Assembly (NCBI RefSeq): GCF_014643835.1
Contig: NZ_BMKD01000005.1
Span: forward strand, 310,001-374,000
Direction: 5' to 3'
DNA length: 64,000 nt
Source: Mucilaginibacter rubeus
Lineage (GTDB): Bacteria; Bacteroidota; Bacteroidia; Sphingobacteriales; Sphingobacteriaceae
A model generated the notes under the pieces. It was not told where the DNA came from and ran no database searches. It was given only the letters and a program-made list of their open reading frames with translations. Each line of letters opens with the position of its first letter. Within the stretch, counting starts at the first letter, position 1. The translations under genes were made by a program, and so were the position numbers. Positions 52,968 through 61,139 of the stretch are shown here, piece after piece.

Positions 52968-53278
52968 TAATATTTAGTTTTTAATGGGCATGCTTTGTTA
53001 ATTACCCACGTTTTGTTAACATCAAATATAGTAATAGATATTTGATGATTACTGCATGTTTATGTGAATGAATGCTTTTATTTTAAAAAAAATTATTTTT
53101 TTGACCCTTTTGAGGAAATAAATGGTGAAAGCCAATCCATTAATACAAAGGCCAATCCGTTTTGTTTTGAAAATATAGTGTTTTCGTAAAATAAATATAG
53201 AAAGAATGGGCCGCCCGTATTTTTTTAATATTAAAGTAACATAAAGTTATTTTCCGAAGATAAATCGGTATTAAAAAC
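52968..53278. promoter_or_regulatory. 311-bp gap upstream of the RRM gene with inverted repeat over a -7 box
   Basis: CATCAAATA at 53020-53028 is inverted at 53039-53047, and TATATTTG (minus strand, 53023-53030), a full -7 match, overlaps the left arm. A transcript start near 53017 would give the RRM gene a 50-nt leader. The rest of the gap is AT-rich with no gene seen. Confidence 0.4.
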
Positions 53279-53731
53279 CTAAACAACCGACTCAATTTTA
53301 TAGCGTTTTCCATTTAGCGCAAACTCATCTCCGGCTTTTTTGCCGTTAAGTAAATTGCCTATTGGAGATGCGGGCGAAACCGCGAAAAATGTTTTGCCAT
53401 TGAGTGTCAAAACACCGGCGCTAATGGCCAGGTAAAAATTGCCGTTATTGGTAATTATCACACTGCCGGATTCGGCATGCATCGATACCCCGGTGGTATT
53501 GATGCGGTTTAAAGCCACCAATAGTTTGTTGGCTTCATTTAGCTGCGCCATATTGCGGTTGGTTTCCTGCTGCATCATTTCACGCCCGGTTTCATATTTA
53601 TCACCCGCGCTGCTTTTGGTATCATCGGTTGACGCCCTTTGGGCATCGGCTATGGCAAGTTCCGCGGCCTCCATGATTTTACGCACGTGATTAACACATA
53701 ATTGATGTAATTCTTTCTTCAGATCGCCCAT
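53279..53731 (-). CDS. GreA/GreB-like transcription factor family protein
   Basis: A 150-residue protein. An N-terminal helical region (about 1-75, LCVNHVRKIMEAAELAIADAQ) forms a probable coiled coil and the C-terminal part (from about 95) is the FKBP-like Gre fold, with SPASPIGNLLNGKKAGDEFAL, equivalent to the SP(I/L)GxALLGKxxGD motif. Proteins of this type in Bacteroidota are Gre-like, often misnamed 3-oxoacyl-ACP synthase. No strong acidic DxxD tip of GreA is visible, so classical cleavage activity is uncertain. Confidence 0.8.
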   Translation of the reverse strand: MGDLKKELHQLCVNHVRKIMEAAELAIADAQRASTDDTKSSAGDKYETGREMMQQETNRNMAQLNEANKLLVALNRINTTGVSMHAESGSVIITNNGNFYLAISAGVLTLNGKTFFAVSPASPIGNLLNGKKAGDEFALNGKRYKIESVV

Positions 53732-53805
53732 TTATGATATCAAACAAAAGACTAAAATAGGTGAAAAGATCAAATTTTATTGGCAAGAAAAACTGCTGTA
53801 AAATA

Positions 53806-53838
53806 AAAGCCCCCTTGCACTCGCTGCTTGGGGGCTTT
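53806..53838 (-). terminator. Terminator of the alcohol dehydrogenase-esterase operon
   Basis: On the minus strand AAAGCCCCC pairs with GGGGGCTTT over a 15-nt loop and continues into T-rich sequence (TTTTATTTT). It lies about 150 nt after the esterase stop. Confidence 0.75.
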
Positions 53839-53991
53839 AAACCTAAACCTTATCACTATTTGCAGGCGTTAACCTACAAAGTAGATAAACGTTACGAAGT
53901 GCAATAATGGTATGTATGCCTAATTAAAACTGACAAAATAATGATATTCGCACATTACAAGCCAGTCCTTAGTGTATATTAACAGCCTCAT

Positions 53992-54789
53992 CTACAGCTT
54001 ACCGGCAAAAAATTTAAGGGTTGAAATAATATGTTTTGCCCAGTATGACCACTCGTGTCCGCCCTGGTTTTCCTCATAAACATGAGGGATCTTTTCCTTA
54101 TCCAGCTTTTTATGCAGGTCACGATTGTAGTTAATCAGCAGATCATTAATACCGCAATCAAACCGAACAGGCGGCAGTTGGGCCCTGTATTTTTTAAATG
54201 TTGCAAACACATCTTCGTCGGCCACAATATCCTGGGCATAGGTTTTTAAGGGCTCGCCGGCAAAAAGTTTGATTTGCGGCAAGCTTGTTATAGATGAGAG
54301 GCCCGAGATAGCTTTAAATTTATGCCCGTATTTTGCGCCGATCCTCAAAGCGCCAAATCCTCCCATAGAGAGGCCAGCTATAAACAGCGGTGAATTTTCT
54401 TTTGCACCCGGAATATTCTCCATTACAGCCGTAGGCACATCCTCGGCTATCCACTGTTCAAAATTAAAGCCGCTATGCGGCAAATAACCTGAGCCATCGC
54501 CCCAAAGCCCGTCTGACGGCATGGCTAATATCATTTTTGGCAATTCGCCTTTTTCAATCAGCTCATTAGTTTTTAAATGAACGCCCCCGCTCATGGCCCA
54601 GCTCCAGGCGCTGCCATACACCCCGTGCAGCAATATTACAATAGGTAAAACCTCGTTTTTATTGGCTCCGGGCGGAACGTATACACAAATATCACCCCGG
54701 CCCTTTAAATTGGGCGTTTTTACAGTTATAAACCGTAGCTGATTACTTTCATATTGCGGATTGGAAATTTCTGTTGTTTTAAATGGCAT
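53992..54789 (-). CDS. Esterase D-like alpha/beta hydrolase
   Basis: A 265-residue alpha/beta hydrolase of the esterase D / antigen-85-like family: PIVILLHGVYGSAWSWAM, nucleophile Ser141 in FIAGLSMGGFGALRIG, acid Asp in RFDCGIND, and His in NQGGHEWSYWAKH. Esterase D relatives include S-formylglutathione hydrolase. It follows the alcohol dehydrogenase gene by 8 bp on the same strand, the arrangement seen in formaldehyde-detoxification operons. Confidence 0.88.
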   Translation of the reverse strand: MPFKTTEISNPQYESNQLRFITVKTPNLKGRGDICVYVPPGANKNEVLPIVILLHGVYGSAWSWAMSGGVHLKTNELIEKGELPKMILAMPSDGLWGDGSGYLPHSGFNFEQWIAEDVPTAVMENIPGAKENSPLFIAGLSMGGFGALRIGAKYGHKFKAISGLSSITSLPQIKLFAGEPLKTYAQDIVADEDVFATFKKYRAQLPPVRFDCGINDLLINYNRDLHKKLDKEKIPHVYEENQGGHEWSYWAKHIISTLKFFAGKL

Positions 54790-54797
54790 GAGCTTTT

Positions 54798-55916
54798 TTA
54801 GTCGAACACGATAACCCCTTTGGCATTCCTGCCTTTCAGCATGTCGTCAAAAGCTTTATCAAGTTCGTTTATAGAATATGTACGTGTAATCATTTCTTCA
54901 AGTAATAAGTGCCCGCTGATATAATGTTGTACTATATCCGGAAAATCAATTTGCGGGCGGCACTTACCATAAAGCGGGTTAATGTAAATCTTATCCCATT
55001 CAAAAAGGCGCATATCAATGGTGATTTCCTGTTCAATTCCGCTTACCTGTATGGCCGTACCGGCATTGCGCACCATTGCTAAGGGGGCTGCACCTAATTC
55101 GGGTATGGCAGTGCATTCAAAAGCGTAATCTGCCCCGCGGCCACCGGTAAGTTTTTTTACTTCTTCGGCGGCTTTAAGCAGGCCTATATCATCTTTCGTG
55201 GCTAAAACAGTGTGTGTTGCACCAAACTTAACAGCCATTTCAAGCCGGGTGGGGTTAATATCAATAGCTATGATCATACCCGCGCCGGCAATTTTTGCAC
55301 CTTGCATCACATTAAGGCCAACACCGCCGGTACCCAATACAACTGCTGATGAACCTGCTTTTAGCCTGGCTGCATTTACAACTGAGCCGTAGCCTGTCAT
55401 CACCCCGCAGCTGATGATACTTGCAGCAGGGAATGACATGGTTTCCGATGTGTTTTTTACCACCGCCGACTCTTTTACCAAAGTATATCCGGCTATGGTA
55501 CCAATATTAAACGACCTTAAAATGGGATCGCCATTAAGCGTTGTTCCGTCGAGACCGGCATGGCCCGGAGTGTAGCCATTGCCGCCGGCTGCAACCGGCG
55601 AAGCTACTTCACACAAATGCAGGTTACCCTCCAGGCATTGAAAGCATTTGCCGCAATGCATGGCCCAGTTTAAGATCACCTTATCCCCGGGTAATACACT
55701 GCTAATATTTTTCCCAACCGAAACCACAATACCAGCGCCTTCATGCCCTATAATGAGCTGCTTTCCCCAGCTTAACGAGTCATGATCGGTATGGCAAAGT
55801 CCCGCCGCTTTTATTTTAACCAGCACTTCATCTTCTTTCGGTTCGTTCACCACAATATCCTGTACCGAAAAACCACCCTTTCCATTGGCAATAGCCGCCT
55901 TGCATATTATAGCCAT
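54798..55916 (-). CDS. Zinc-dependent alcohol dehydrogenase, class III-like
   Basis: A 372-residue enzyme starting at the ATG at 55916 (MAIICKAAIANGKGG); a longer frame from 56018 adds a hydrophobic stretch not seen in the family. Catalytic zinc site GLCHTDHDSL...GHEGAGIV, structural zinc cysteines CGKCFQCLEGNLHLC, and NAD-binding GTGGVGLNVMQGAKIAGA are all there. Together with the esterase 8 bp downstream, the pair could detoxify aldehydes (class III type). Glutathione is not typical of this phylum, so another thiol may be the cofactor. Confidence 0.93.
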   Translation of the reverse strand: MAIICKAAIANGKGGFSVQDIVVNEPKEDEVLVKIKAAGLCHTDHDSLSWGKQLIIGHEGAGIVVSVGKNISSVLPGDKVILNWAMHCGKCFQCLEGNLHLCEVASPVAAGGNGYTPGHAGLDGTTLNGDPILRSFNIGTIAGYTLVKESAVVKNTSETMSFPAASIISCGVMTGYGSVVNAARLKAGSSAVVLGTGGVGLNVMQGAKIAGAGMIIAIDINPTRLEMAVKFGATHTVLATKDDIGLLKAAEEVKKLTGGRGADYAFECTAIPELGAAPLAMVRNAGTAIQVSGIEQEITIDMRLFEWDKIYINPLYGKCRPQIDFPDIVQHYISGHLLLEEMITRTYSINELDKAFDDMLKGRNAKGVIVFD

Positions 55917-56214
55917 AATTGGGGGATATGTTAAACGCTTTTCATACGCCGTTAAACCAGTTGAGCAAATAATAGCAATCACTATAGCTTGCCATATTAA
56001 CAGTGCTGAATGCAACAAAAATAGGTTAAGCTATGATTCTAAAACTTTAGCAAATTGTCCAAAAAGTAGCCTATATTATCCGCGCAGGCGCTTTTTATAG
56101 CATTTGACAATATTTTTAAAGGATCCCCGGATAAAATACACCAGTTTTTCACACCTGTAGTTATTGTTAATAATCAACCCTTTACGTTACTTTAAACTCC
56201 AATTATAACAAACC

Positions 56215-57786
56215 ATGAAATTAAATAAGCTTTTTATCCTGGGCTGTTTATCGTTTGGCTTTATCCCCGCCGGCGTTAAGGCCCAAACGGGAGCGCCGGG
56301 TAATAACGAAATTATTTACCATATATTCCAGCGAAGTTTTTACGATAGTAATGGCGATTATCACGGCGACCTCAATGGCATCCGCCAAAAACTTGATTAT
56401 TTGCAGGAACTTGGCGTAACATCCATACTGCTTACACCGCTTTACGAATCTGCTTTTTATCATAATTACTTTGCCATTGATTTTGAAAAGATCGACCCGA
56501 AATACGGCTCCCTTGCCGATTATCTCACGTTGATCAAAGATTTGCACCGTCGGGGCATGAAATTTTATATGGATATGGAAACCCAGTATGTAACCGAAGA
56601 TTCCCGCTGGTGGAAGGAGGCTTTCGGAAATCCAAAATCACCGTACAGCGATTATATTTTATGGGATGATAAGGACAACAAAAAGCCGTCAACCATAGTA
56701 TATAACCTTACCGGGTTGACAGGTTACGACAGCGTAACCCGCAAAATAACTACCGCAAATCTTAACAGCGAGGCTTCTAAGGCTTATAATCTAAAATTGT
56801 TCAGCTACTGGATAGACCCCAACGGCGATGGCAAATTTGATGATGGGGTAGATGGTTTCCGGCTTGACCATATGATGGACGACCTGGATAATAAAGGCCG
56901 TCTTCCACATTTATTTGATACTTTCTGGAACCCTTTACTAACCAAGCTAAGAGCCATCAACCCTAAAATTAAAATAGTAGCCGAACAAGCCAATTGGTTT
57001 AGCCTTGGCACCGAATACTTGGAACACGGCAGTGTTGACCGGGTATTTGGGTTACGGCTGTGTTTTGCTATCCGGTCGTTTGACAAAAAACTGCTGTTGG
57101 CCAATGCCGATTCAACACTGGCCATGCTGCCGCCCGGTAAACAACAGGTAGTTTTTATTGAGAACCACGATGTGCCGAGGTTTAGCTATGCGGTTAAAGG
57201 CGATCTGGCTAAACTAAAAGCTGGCTGTGCATTTAACCTGTTAATGGGCGGCATTCCATCCATTTACTACGGGCAGGAGTTGGGCATGACCGGCACTACG
57301 ACAAATTTTGGCGCTACCGATGCCAATGAAATTCCCGACAGGGAAGCTTTTGAATGGTACAGAAGCGATACAGGCAAAGGCATGGCCCTGTGGTATAAAC
57401 AAACCGGCCCCTGGAAAGATCAGTTTAATAACGATAAGCCTAATGATGGTATCTCCCTCGAAGAAGAAAAACAGGATCCAAACTCATTATGGCATTACTA
57501 TAAACAGATGATCGCCATCCGCAAAGCAAATCCCGCTTTTGCTGACGGCAGTTATAAAACCATCGGCAACGATAATGAGCATTTATTTAGCTTTATAAGG
57601 AAGGATGCCGGACAAACTATACTGGTGGCAATAAACCTATCGGATAAGGAAACCAGTGCCAACATTGATGCCAATGGAAATACGCTTAATATTATTGGGG
57701 ATGCAAAACCGGTAGCAAAGAGAGGAAAGTTGACGGTTAATTTGCCGGCGTTTGGGGTGGGGGCTTGGGAGATCAGCCCCCTCTAA
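56215..57786 (+). CDS. Secreted alpha-amylase family glycoside hydrolase (GH13)
   Basis: A 523-residue exported enzyme (signal MKLNKLFILGCLSFGFIPAGVKAQ). GH13 motifs are complete at the key positions: nucleophile Asp218 in GVDGFRLDHM, acid/base Glu257 in IKIVAEQANW and Asp319 in VFIENHDVPRF. A calcium-loop-like stretch DPNGDGKFDDG precedes the nucleophile. It cleaves alpha-1,4-glucans or related sugars in the periplasm. The stop codon TAA lies inside a repeat unit (57774-57811). The family is sucrose/maltogenic-type; substrate not resolved. Confidence 0.94.
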   Translation: MKLNKLFILGCLSFGFIPAGVKAQTGAPGNNEIIYHIFQRSFYDSNGDYHGDLNGIRQKLDYLQELGVTSILLTPLYESAFYHNYFAIDFEKIDPKYGSLADYLTLIKDLHRRGMKFYMDMETQYVTEDSRWWKEAFGNPKSPYSDYILWDDKDNKKPSTIVYNLTGLTGYDSVTRKITTANLNSEASKAYNLKLFSYWIDPNGDGKFDDGVDGFRLDHMMDDLDNKGRLPHLFDTFWNPLLTKLRAINPKIKIVAEQANWFSLGTEYLEHGSVDRVFGLRLCFAIRSFDKKLLLANADSTLAMLPPGKQQVVFIENHDVPRFSYAVKGDLAKLKAGCAFNLLMGGIPSIYYGQELGMTGTTTNFGATDANEIPDREAFEWYRSDTGKGMALWYKQTGPWKDQFNNDKPNDGISLEEEKQDPNSLWHYYKQMIAIRKANPAFADGSYKTIGNDNEHLFSFIRKDAGQTILVAINLSDKETSANIDANGNTLNIIGDAKPVAKRGKLTVNLPAFGVGAWEISPL

Positions 57787-57938
57787 ATCTCCCCCGGTAG
57801 GGGAGACTTTAAAACTTGAGCTCGTTGTATCGCAAGTTGCGTTTAAAACGCAAACCCAAGTTAAGCACTCGTTGCAAACGAGCGCAAGAATAGCTTTTTT
57901 TAAGCCCTCCCCATCCGGGGAGGGTTTGGGTGGGGCTG
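57774..57938. repeat. Inverted heptad repeat pair around a nested palindrome
   Basis: Left arm 57774-57811 (CAGCCCC, CTCTAAA, TCTCCCC, CGGTAGG, GGAGACT) and right arm 57901-57938 read on the minus strand (CAGCCCC, ACCCAAA, CCCTCCC, CGGATGG, GGAGGGC) agree in a strict 7-nt register. The centre holds a TTGCGTTT/AAACGCAA palindrome (57837-57853) and CTCGTT/AACGAG (57868-57882). The left arm includes the amylase stop codon; the right arm ends one base before the subunit-3 stop codon. Confidence 0.75.
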
Positions 57939-57939
57939 C

Positions 57940-58587
57940 TTACATCGAAGCCGAAGCTTTCACATTTTCCATGCCGTAATGTTTCAGGATATCTTCAGGT
58001 ACACCTGTCCACTTGCCGGGTTGGTTACCTGCGTAGCCAATATCTTTCACCCCGATTTCGCTGGTGAAAAAGCCTGAAGCGGTAAGATCACGCATGCGGT
58101 TGAAGAAAGCTACACCCTGGGCCATTTCTGGTTTGGCTTTTTTAGGGTAAGCGATCATATCAATTAGCTGGATCTGCTGATCTTTAGTGCAGTCGGTAAA
58201 TGGCTTGCCGAAACGGTTAAGGCATTGCAAATCGAGCCAGCGTAAACCACCGCGCATGGGAGTTTGATGATCGGGCATATCTTTTACAATAAACTCAATA
58301 AAATCCGGCACCTTGGCATCAGATGCGCTGCCCGATTTTTCATCTTTTGGGATAATGATATCGGCCAGTACAGTGATGGTAGCCATTTCGGCAGCGGTAA
58401 AAAATTTATCAGCATGCAGTTTTTTATCCCGCTCAACCTCAAACGGCTGGCGACCAACTTCGTCACCGGCAGCTGCGGTAGTTGTTTCTTCTGCACCTTT
58501 TTTAGTATCGGTTTTACAGGCCTCCAGTAATAATCCTGCCGAAAGTGTTCCTAAGCCCAGGGCTTTAAGGGAGTCACGTCTGTTCAT
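57940..58587 (-). CDS. Gluconate 2-dehydrogenase subunit 3 family protein, Tat lipoprotein
   Basis: A 215-residue protein with a twin-arginine signal (MNRRDSLKALGLGTLSAGLLLE) and lipobox Cys24. The core contains FFTAAEMATITVLADIIIPKDEKSG and DFIEFIVKDMPDH, characteristic of the gluconate 2-dehydrogenase subunit 3 domain. It is the small partner of the GMC oxidoreductase encoded 20 bp upstream, and its Tat signal may export that enzyme. Expected location is the periplasmic membrane face. Confidence 0.93.
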   Translation of the reverse strand: MNRRDSLKALGLGTLSAGLLLEACKTDTKKGAEETTTAAAGDEVGRQPFEVERDKKLHADKFFTAAEMATITVLADIIIPKDEKSGSASDAKVPDFIEFIVKDMPDHQTPMRGGLRWLDLQCLNRFGKPFTDCTKDQQIQLIDMIAYPKKAKPEMAQGVAFFNRMRDLTASGFFTSEIGVKDIGYAGNQPGKWTGVPEDILKHYGMENVKASASM

Positions 58588-58607
58588 AAAATTGTTATGT
58601 TAGCTTG

Positions 58608-60344
58608 TTAAACGTTTAATTTTTTTCTTTCCTGAATAATATATTCTGCAGTACGCATTGATAACGCAAGGATTGTCCATGTGGCGTTTTTATCACCCTG
58701 TTGCACAAATGGAGCAGCGTCAACCACAAACAGGTTTTTACAATCATGCGCCTGGCACCATTTATTTAAGGCCGATTTTTTAGGATCGTTACCCATACGG
58801 ATAGTACCTACTTCGTGAATGATCTTACCCGGAGCTTCCAAACCGTAGTTGGTTTCAGGGCCTTGCGGCGGACCGTATATTGCACCGCCCATATTGTGCA
58901 TAATTTCCTGGAAGGTTTCCTGCATGTGTTTGGCCTGTTTAATTTCATCAGGCGCCCATTTGTAATGGAAACGCAATACCGGGATCCCGTATTTATCAAC
59001 TACGTTAGGATCAATTTCGCAATAGTTATCATAACGGGCAATAGCAGTACCACGACCGGCCATGCCAAATTGGGTACCATAAAAACGACGGTAGTCATCT
59101 TTCAATGATGCTCCGTAACCACCGGCCTCTTTCATTTTACCATCGCGGCCCGGCACTACACCGTTCATATTCTGGATACCACCGCTAAAACCATATGACG
59201 GCATGTGTAAGCCACCGCCATACTCAATGTGATAACCACGCGGGAAATCCAGTTTTTTATTATCCAGCCACCATGGCGAGTAGATGTGCACACTGCCAAC
59301 GCCGTCTTCATTGTAACGCTTGCGGTCCATCAACTGTGGAAGGAAACCACCGGCGCTTGAGCCGGTTGAGTCATGCAGATAATGCCCTACAACACCGCTG
59401 CTGTTAGCCAAACCGCCCGGATGCTGGGCCGATTTTGAGTTAAGCAGGATCCTGGCCGATTCGCCTGCGCTTGCACCAAGGATAACTGTTTTGGCGTTAA
59501 CCTGGTATTCCTGCAAATCTTCTTTATTAATGTATGATACACCAACAGCCAGGCCTTCGGCGTTGGTAATCACTTCGCGCACCATAGCATTGGTAATAAC
59601 TTTTAAGTTACCGGTTTTAATAGCCGGGATTACCAAACATGACGATGCCGAGAAGTCACCATAAACTTTACAGCTGCGACCGCACTGCCCGCAGAAGAAA
59701 CAAGCGCCACGGTCTTTATTACCCGGTAAAGCTTCTGTTAATACCGAACCACGGCCCGGGATAATTTTAACGCCAGCTTTTTGAGCTCCTTTTACTATAT
59801 AAAGCTCATTAAGTCTTGGTTTTGGCGGAGGTAAGAAGATGCCATCCGGCTCATTCTCCAAACCTTCTTTGGTTCCGTAAACACCTATCATACGGTCAAC
59901 CTTATCATAGTATGGCTTAACATCATCATAGGTGATTGGCCAGTCGTCGGTAAGGCCGTCTTTGGCCTGGAAATCACGCGGGCCCATTCTTAAGGAGATC
60001 CGGCCCCAGTGATTGGTACGGCCACCCAGCATCCGCGAGCGGAACCAGAAAAACTCGGTTTTATCTTTGGTAGTGTAAGGTTCGCCGTCGATTTCCCAGC
60101 CGCCATAGGCCGCGTCAAAATCGCCGAAAGGACGGGTAGTACCGGCGCCGCGGCGTGGCGATTCCCACGGCCATTTCAACTGTTGTGAATCTTTAGCAGG
60201 GTCAAAGTAAGCACCGGCTTCAAGCATTAAAACTTTTATGCCGGCGTTGGCTAATACGTAACCGGCCATACCTCCGCCGGCACCCGAACCAACAATCACC
60301 ACATCATAGGTGGCTGATGATTTTTTAATTTGCAGATCGCTCAT
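58608..60344 (-). CDS. GMC family oxidoreductase
   Basis: A 578-residue FAD enzyme: DVVIVGSGAGGGMAGYVL (dinucleotide fold, 19-25), LGGRTNHWGRISLR, and the C-terminal GTIRMGNDPKKSALNKWCQAHDCKNLFVVDAAPF region with its catalytic His-Asn pair in QGDKNATWTILALSMRTAEYI. It has no signal peptide of its own and probably travels with the Tat-exported subunit 3. GMC enzymes of this type oxidise sugars or polyols at C3 of glucosides. 132 bp downstream of the DUF1080 gene. Confidence 0.95.
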   Translation of the reverse strand: MSDLQIKKSSATYDVVIVGSGAGGGMAGYVLANAGIKVLMLEAGAYFDPAKDSQQLKWPWESPRRGAGTTRPFGDFDAAYGGWEIDGEPYTTKDKTEFFWFRSRMLGGRTNHWGRISLRMGPRDFQAKDGLTDDWPITYDDVKPYYDKVDRMIGVYGTKEGLENEPDGIFLPPPKPRLNELYIVKGAQKAGVKIIPGRGSVLTEALPGNKDRGACFFCGQCGRSCKVYGDFSASSCLVIPAIKTGNLKVITNAMVREVITNAEGLAVGVSYINKEDLQEYQVNAKTVILGASAGESARILLNSKSAQHPGGLANSSGVVGHYLHDSTGSSAGGFLPQLMDRKRYNEDGVGSVHIYSPWWLDNKKLDFPRGYHIEYGGGLHMPSYGFSGGIQNMNGVVPGRDGKMKEAGGYGASLKDDYRRFYGTQFGMAGRGTAIARYDNYCEIDPNVVDKYGIPVLRFHYKWAPDEIKQAKHMQETFQEIMHNMGGAIYGPPQGPETNYGLEAPGKIIHEVGTIRMGNDPKKSALNKWCQAHDCKNLFVVDAAPFVQQGDKNATWTILALSMRTAEYIIQERKKLNV

Positions 60345-60434
60345 ATTATATTAAAGTATCCTTCTTTCTTATACGAAGAGAAATTACACATGCCAGGAGC
60401 ATGTTAAAACACAATTTAAGTTATGGTATAAAGA

Positions 60435-60469
60435 TATGAACAGGGCACTATATCCGTACCCTGTTCATA
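60435..60469 (-). terminator. Hairpin between DUF1080 and GMC genes
   Basis: An 11-bp perfect stem (TATGAACAGGG at 60435-60445, complement at 60459-60469) with a 13-nt loop just after the DUF1080 stop. Downstream on the minus strand it is A/T-rich but lacks a T-run, so it could be a weak terminator or an mRNA-stabilising stem. Confidence 0.45.
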
Positions 60470-60476
60470 AAAAATA

Positions 60477-61139
60477 TTAAAGCTCTTTCAGTTTAATGTT
60501 ACGGTAGCTAACCAGGTGACCGTGATCCTGCAAAGCAATGTGGCCTTTAGGATATTGGGCAAAACCTTTCCAGTTTTTAAACTTGCTATCAGCTAATACT
60601 TTGTTCCATTCGTCGCTGCCCATTTTTACATCAACAATTTGGGTACCATTAAGCCAGAAAGTAAGCTGACCATCTTTTTTGCGCAATTTTACTTTGTTCC
60701 ATTCGCCGGCCGGTTTGCATACATCTTTTGAAGGGGCAATCATATCATATAATGAGCCCGCAAGGTGGTTAGCTTTTTTGTTGTCGCTCGCATCTTTGTT
60801 ATCAAGCACCTGCATTTCCATGCCGGTTAAGTAAGTTGCGTCAAATTGAGGGTCTTCATGCACCCCGAAAATAATACCGCTGTTACCCTCTTTGCTGATA
60901 TTCCACTCTAAGGTAAGTTCGTAGTTTTCGTACTCGCCATCGGTAACCAGATCGCCATGACCTTCTGCTGCCTGCGGATCGAGTTGCAAAGCACCGTCAA
61001 CAACCTTCCAGCCCACAACTTCCTTTTTTAAGTAGGTGTGCCAGCCATTGGTGGTTTTCCCATCGAACAGTTTGGTTTGTGCCGATACCGACAGGCAAAA
61101 AGCCGGGATGGCCATCAGGCCAAGCATGATTTTTTTCAT
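60477..61139 (-). CDS. DUF1080 (3-keto-disaccharide hydrolase-like) protein
   Basis: A 220-residue secreted protein (signal MKKIMLGLMAIPAFCLSVSA). The jelly-roll domain matches DUF1080: LFDGKTTNGWHTYLKKE, GDLVTDGEYENYELTLEWNIS, NSGIIFGVHEDP and CKPAGEWNKVKLRKK. Family members are 3-keto-glycoside hydrolases or lyases in Bacteroidota. It is followed by GMC and subunit-3 genes, so the three can act in one pathway. Confidence 0.92.
   Translation of the reverse strand: MKKIMLGLMAIPAFCLSVSAQTKLFDGKTTNGWHTYLKKEVVGWKVVDGALQLDPQAAEGHGDLVTDGEYENYELTLEWNISKEGNSGIIFGVHEDPQFDATYLTGMEMQVLDNKDASDNKKANHLAGSLYDMIAPSKDVCKPAGEWNKVKLRKKDGQLTFWLNGTQIVDVKMGSDEWNKVLADSKFKNWKGFAQYPKGHIALQDHGHLVSYRNIKLKEL

Noticed and set aside
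55917-56018. N-terminal extension of the alcohol dehydrogenase
   Set aside because: The hydrophobic 34-residue extension is not seen in the family and the ATG at 55916 gives the normal start.
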